From: Thermoprotei archaeon
GTDB lineage: Archaea; Thermoproteota; Thermoprotei; QMSL01; B3-G16
Assembly (NCBI GenBank): GCA_003649665.1
Contig: QMSL01000011.1
Location: 1 to 16,121, forward strand
DNA: 16,121 nucleotides
Direction: 5' to 3'
The stretch's first letter is position 1, and each line of letters begins with the position of its first letter. Both the position numbers and the translations under genes were made by a program. A model generated the notes under the pieces. It made no database searches. It saw nothing but the letters and a program-made list of their open reading frames with translations, and was not told where the DNA came from. Of the stretch, positions 14,404 through 16,121 are shown piece by piece.

Positions 14404-15453
14404 TTATACCATATATCTAAGAGAAGTATCCGCTATCTGGATAATGTCGCTTAACATAACCGATGCTGTCTCCTTAGGTCCTGCTCCCTTTCCGCTTAAG
14501 AATATTCTGTTAACATCCGTCTCTATTAGAACACCATTATATGTTCCATTCACATGAGCTAACTCATGTGTTTTATCTATGAGGATTGGCTTAACAGACA
14601 TCATAATCTCTTCATCATGGACGCTAGCTATAGCCAAATACTTTACAACTCCTCCTCTACTCAATGCCTTCTCTATATCGTTTAAACTCACTTCTCTAAG
14701 ACTAATCCTCTCTACGTCATTTACTGTATAATTAGCATTAAAGATGGTGTTAACTACAATTACGATCTTGGCAGCTGGATCCCATCCATCTATGTCTAGA
14801 GTAGGATCGGCTTCAAGAATTCCTAACTCTTGGGCCCTTCTCATAGCCTCCTCAAGCGTAATCCTATGCTTATGCATTTCCGTTAATATATAATTCGTTG
14901 AGCCATTTAATATCCCCTCAATCTTCCTAACGCGTTGTGCTATTAGTCCGTAACGTAGCATATCAACTAATGGAGTGCCTGCCATAACTGTAGCCTTATA
15001 TCCTATCATAACATTCTTAGCTCTTGCCTTCTTCATAACTTCTCTAAACCTCAATGCTAAAGGTGCCTTATTTGCAAGAACTACATGAATCCCTCTATCA
15101 ATAGCAAAAAATGTGTTCTCAACTCCAGGAGCTCCAGTTACATAATCGGTAGGCGTTGCCTCAACTAGCATATCTGCATCAACCTCGTTAAGTACTTCTA
15201 TAGTAGTCAACCCTGGCTTACCATAGTACTCCACTTTACTCACGCCTCCTCTGGGAGTGTTTAAAAGTTTCATTAGTTCTTCATCTGAAAACCCATTAAT
15301 ATTTACTGCCGCACCTCGGGAGTCTATCACAGCTAATACTGTAGGTATGATTCCGTACCTTCTAGCAACTTCTTCCTTCTTATTCAATATGAGTCGAGTT
15401 AATGCACGTCCTACATTTCCAAAACCTGAAATGACTAACTTTACTCTTCTCAT
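14404..15453 (-). CDS. hom: Homoserine dehydrogenase
   Basis: 349 residues, a short form without a C-terminal ACT domain, so feedback by threonine is not expected through that route. It reduces aspartate semialdehyde to homoserine. The nucleotide-binding loop is GFGNVG (10-15), then VEATPTDY (97-104), VVLANKAPLA (124-133) with K129, the signature GILNGSTNYIL (180-190), and ADPTLDIDGWDPAAK (215-229), which holds the catalytic aspartate and lysine. GKGAGPKETASVMLSD (321-336) closes the family pattern. The start ATG overlaps the stop of the creatininase-family gene as ATGA, and AAGGAGGG sits just before it. A promoter-bearing gap of 87 bases separates it from lysC. Confidence 0.96.
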   Translation of the reverse strand: MRRVKLVISGFGNVGRALTRLILNKKEEVARRYGIIPTVLAVIDSRGAAVNINGFSDEELMKLLNTPRGGVSKVEYYGKPGLTTIEVLNEVDADMLVEATPTDYVTGAPGVENTFFAIDRGIHVVLANKAPLALRFREVMKKARAKNVMIGYKATVMAGTPLVDMLRYGLIAQRVRKIEGILNGSTNYILTEMHKHRITLEEAMRRAQELGILEADPTLDIDGWDPAAKIVIVVNTIFNANYTVNDVERISLREVSLNDIEKALSRGGVVKYLAIASVHDEEIMMSVKPILIDKTHELAHVNGTYNGVLIETDVNRIFLSGKGAGPKETASVMLSDIIQIADTSLRYMV

Positions 15454-16121
15454 TCTCCCTCCTTAACTTCCTTTAATAGCTTTTTAACCTTATCAACAAG
15501 CCTATCAACTATGACGTTCACTATGCTCTCCCCTAACTCTCTGGATGCGTACTTCCTTGGATCTTCACCATAGATTCCTTTTGGTTTCTCCTCTTTTTCA
15601 ATTCTCTCCAAGTGAACCATATTTGGATAAAAATACCAGAATATCGATGTTTCCCACTTAGCTGCATGATCTCCTCTATAGCCCTTATCTTCAGCAAATG
15701 CATACTCAGGCACAGCTAATACCTTGGCCTTTCCACCTTTAGCCTTATATTCCTCCACAGCTCTCTCTATAACCTTCAAATGCTCTTTACCGTAATGACC
15801 ACAAAGTATAACTATAACCTTGAATCCCATATCCTCTAATTGGTTGAGCAGTTCGAAGGCTAGCCTCTTGACTAACTCACTGCTGAACTCTAAAGTATAT
15901 GGAAATCCGTAAATGCGTAATGTCTGATGACCAATATATAACGGAGGAAAGACAATTCCTCCCGTTCTTTCAGCAGCTCTACAGCATATGGCAAATGCTT
16001 TTAATGCATCTTGTCCAAGGGGTAGGTGTTCTCCATGCCATTCCATAGCTCCCCATGGTACATAAACTACTGGATGTCTCCTTATCTCGTCCTCTATCTC
16101 CTTAGGGAGTAAGCTCTCCAT
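15450..16121 (-). CDS. Creatininase-family metal-dependent amidohydrolase (5' end at or beyond window edge)
   Basis: 223 residues visible from an ATG exactly at the window edge; the true start may be there or further upstream. Metal-site features of the creatininase/FAPy hydrolase family are MEWHGEHLPLGQD (26-38; E27, H29, D38), CGHYGKEH (107-114; H109) and DHAAKWETS (151-159; E157). In classic creatininase the second motif is GHGGNE; here it is GHYGKEH, so the exact reaction is uncertain. Family members hydrolyse creatinine, a formamide ring in flavin/F420 synthesis (ArfB-like), or peptide-cofactor amides. It overlaps hom by four bases (ATGA), so the two are translationally coupled, although the family has no known step in threonine synthesis. 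The substrate cannot be deduced. Confidence 0.85.
   Translation of the reverse strand: MESLLPKEIEDEIRRHPVVYVPWGAMEWHGEHLPLGQDALKAFAICCRAAERTGGIVFPPLYIGHQTLRIYGFPYTLEFSSELVKRLAFELLNQLEDMGFKVIVILCGHYGKEHLKVIERAVEEYKAKGGKAKVLAVPEYAFAEDKGYRGDHAAKWETSIFWYFYPNMVHLERIEKEEKPKGIYGEDPRKYASRELGESIVNVIVDRLVDKVKKLLKEVKEGE

Overview
The window looks like part of the chromosome of a thermophilic archaeon, probably of the Thermoproteota/Korarchaeota side; the exact lineage cannot be fixed from the sequence. Reasons: archaeal TATA boxes about 25 bases before predicted transcript starts, leaderless or very short-leader genes, GGTGA/GGAGG ribosome sites, an archaeal NucS/EndoMS nuclease, a tungsten glyceraldehyde-3-phosphate ferredoxin oxidoreductase, an IorA-like protein, and an AT-rich composition with AGG/AGA arginine codons. 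There are no insertion sequences, CRISPR arrays or phage genes.

Layout. (1) 1-861(-): a divergent IorA-like protein that runs off the left edge. (2) 992-2865(+): tRNA-Ser(UGA), biotin-protein ligase birA and nucS, tightly packed. (3) 2885-5956(-): four linked genes for a secreted aromatic-rich protein, a membrane-anchored ectodomain protein, an ABC ATPase and an ABC permease. This cassette matches no system I recognise and is the best candidate for something undescribed. (4) 6034-8770(-): glnA followed by purB. (5) 8868-10031(+): an AGE-family sugar epimerase, divergent from glnA and sharing a short intergenic region that holds a palindrome. (6) 10042-12030(-): gor, convergent with the epimerase. 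(7) 12102-16121(-): a creatininase-family amidohydrolase, homoserine dehydrogenase, aspartate kinase and aspartate-semialdehyde dehydrogenase.

How the genes work together. Region 7 supplies the aspartate-to-homoserine steps (kinase, semialdehyde dehydrogenase, homoserine dehydrogenase) leading to threonine and methionine, and the semialdehyde needed for lysine in some organisms. Region 4 joins nitrogen assimilation to purine synthesis. Region 6 is a step of modified archaeal glycolysis. Region 2 combines tRNA supply, biotinylation and mismatch-directed DNA cleavage. Region 3 appears to export or service a secreted protein at the cell surface.

The window is gene-dense. No gap without a gene exceeds 300 bases; the longest stretch without a protein gene (862-1114) holds the tRNA and its promoter.
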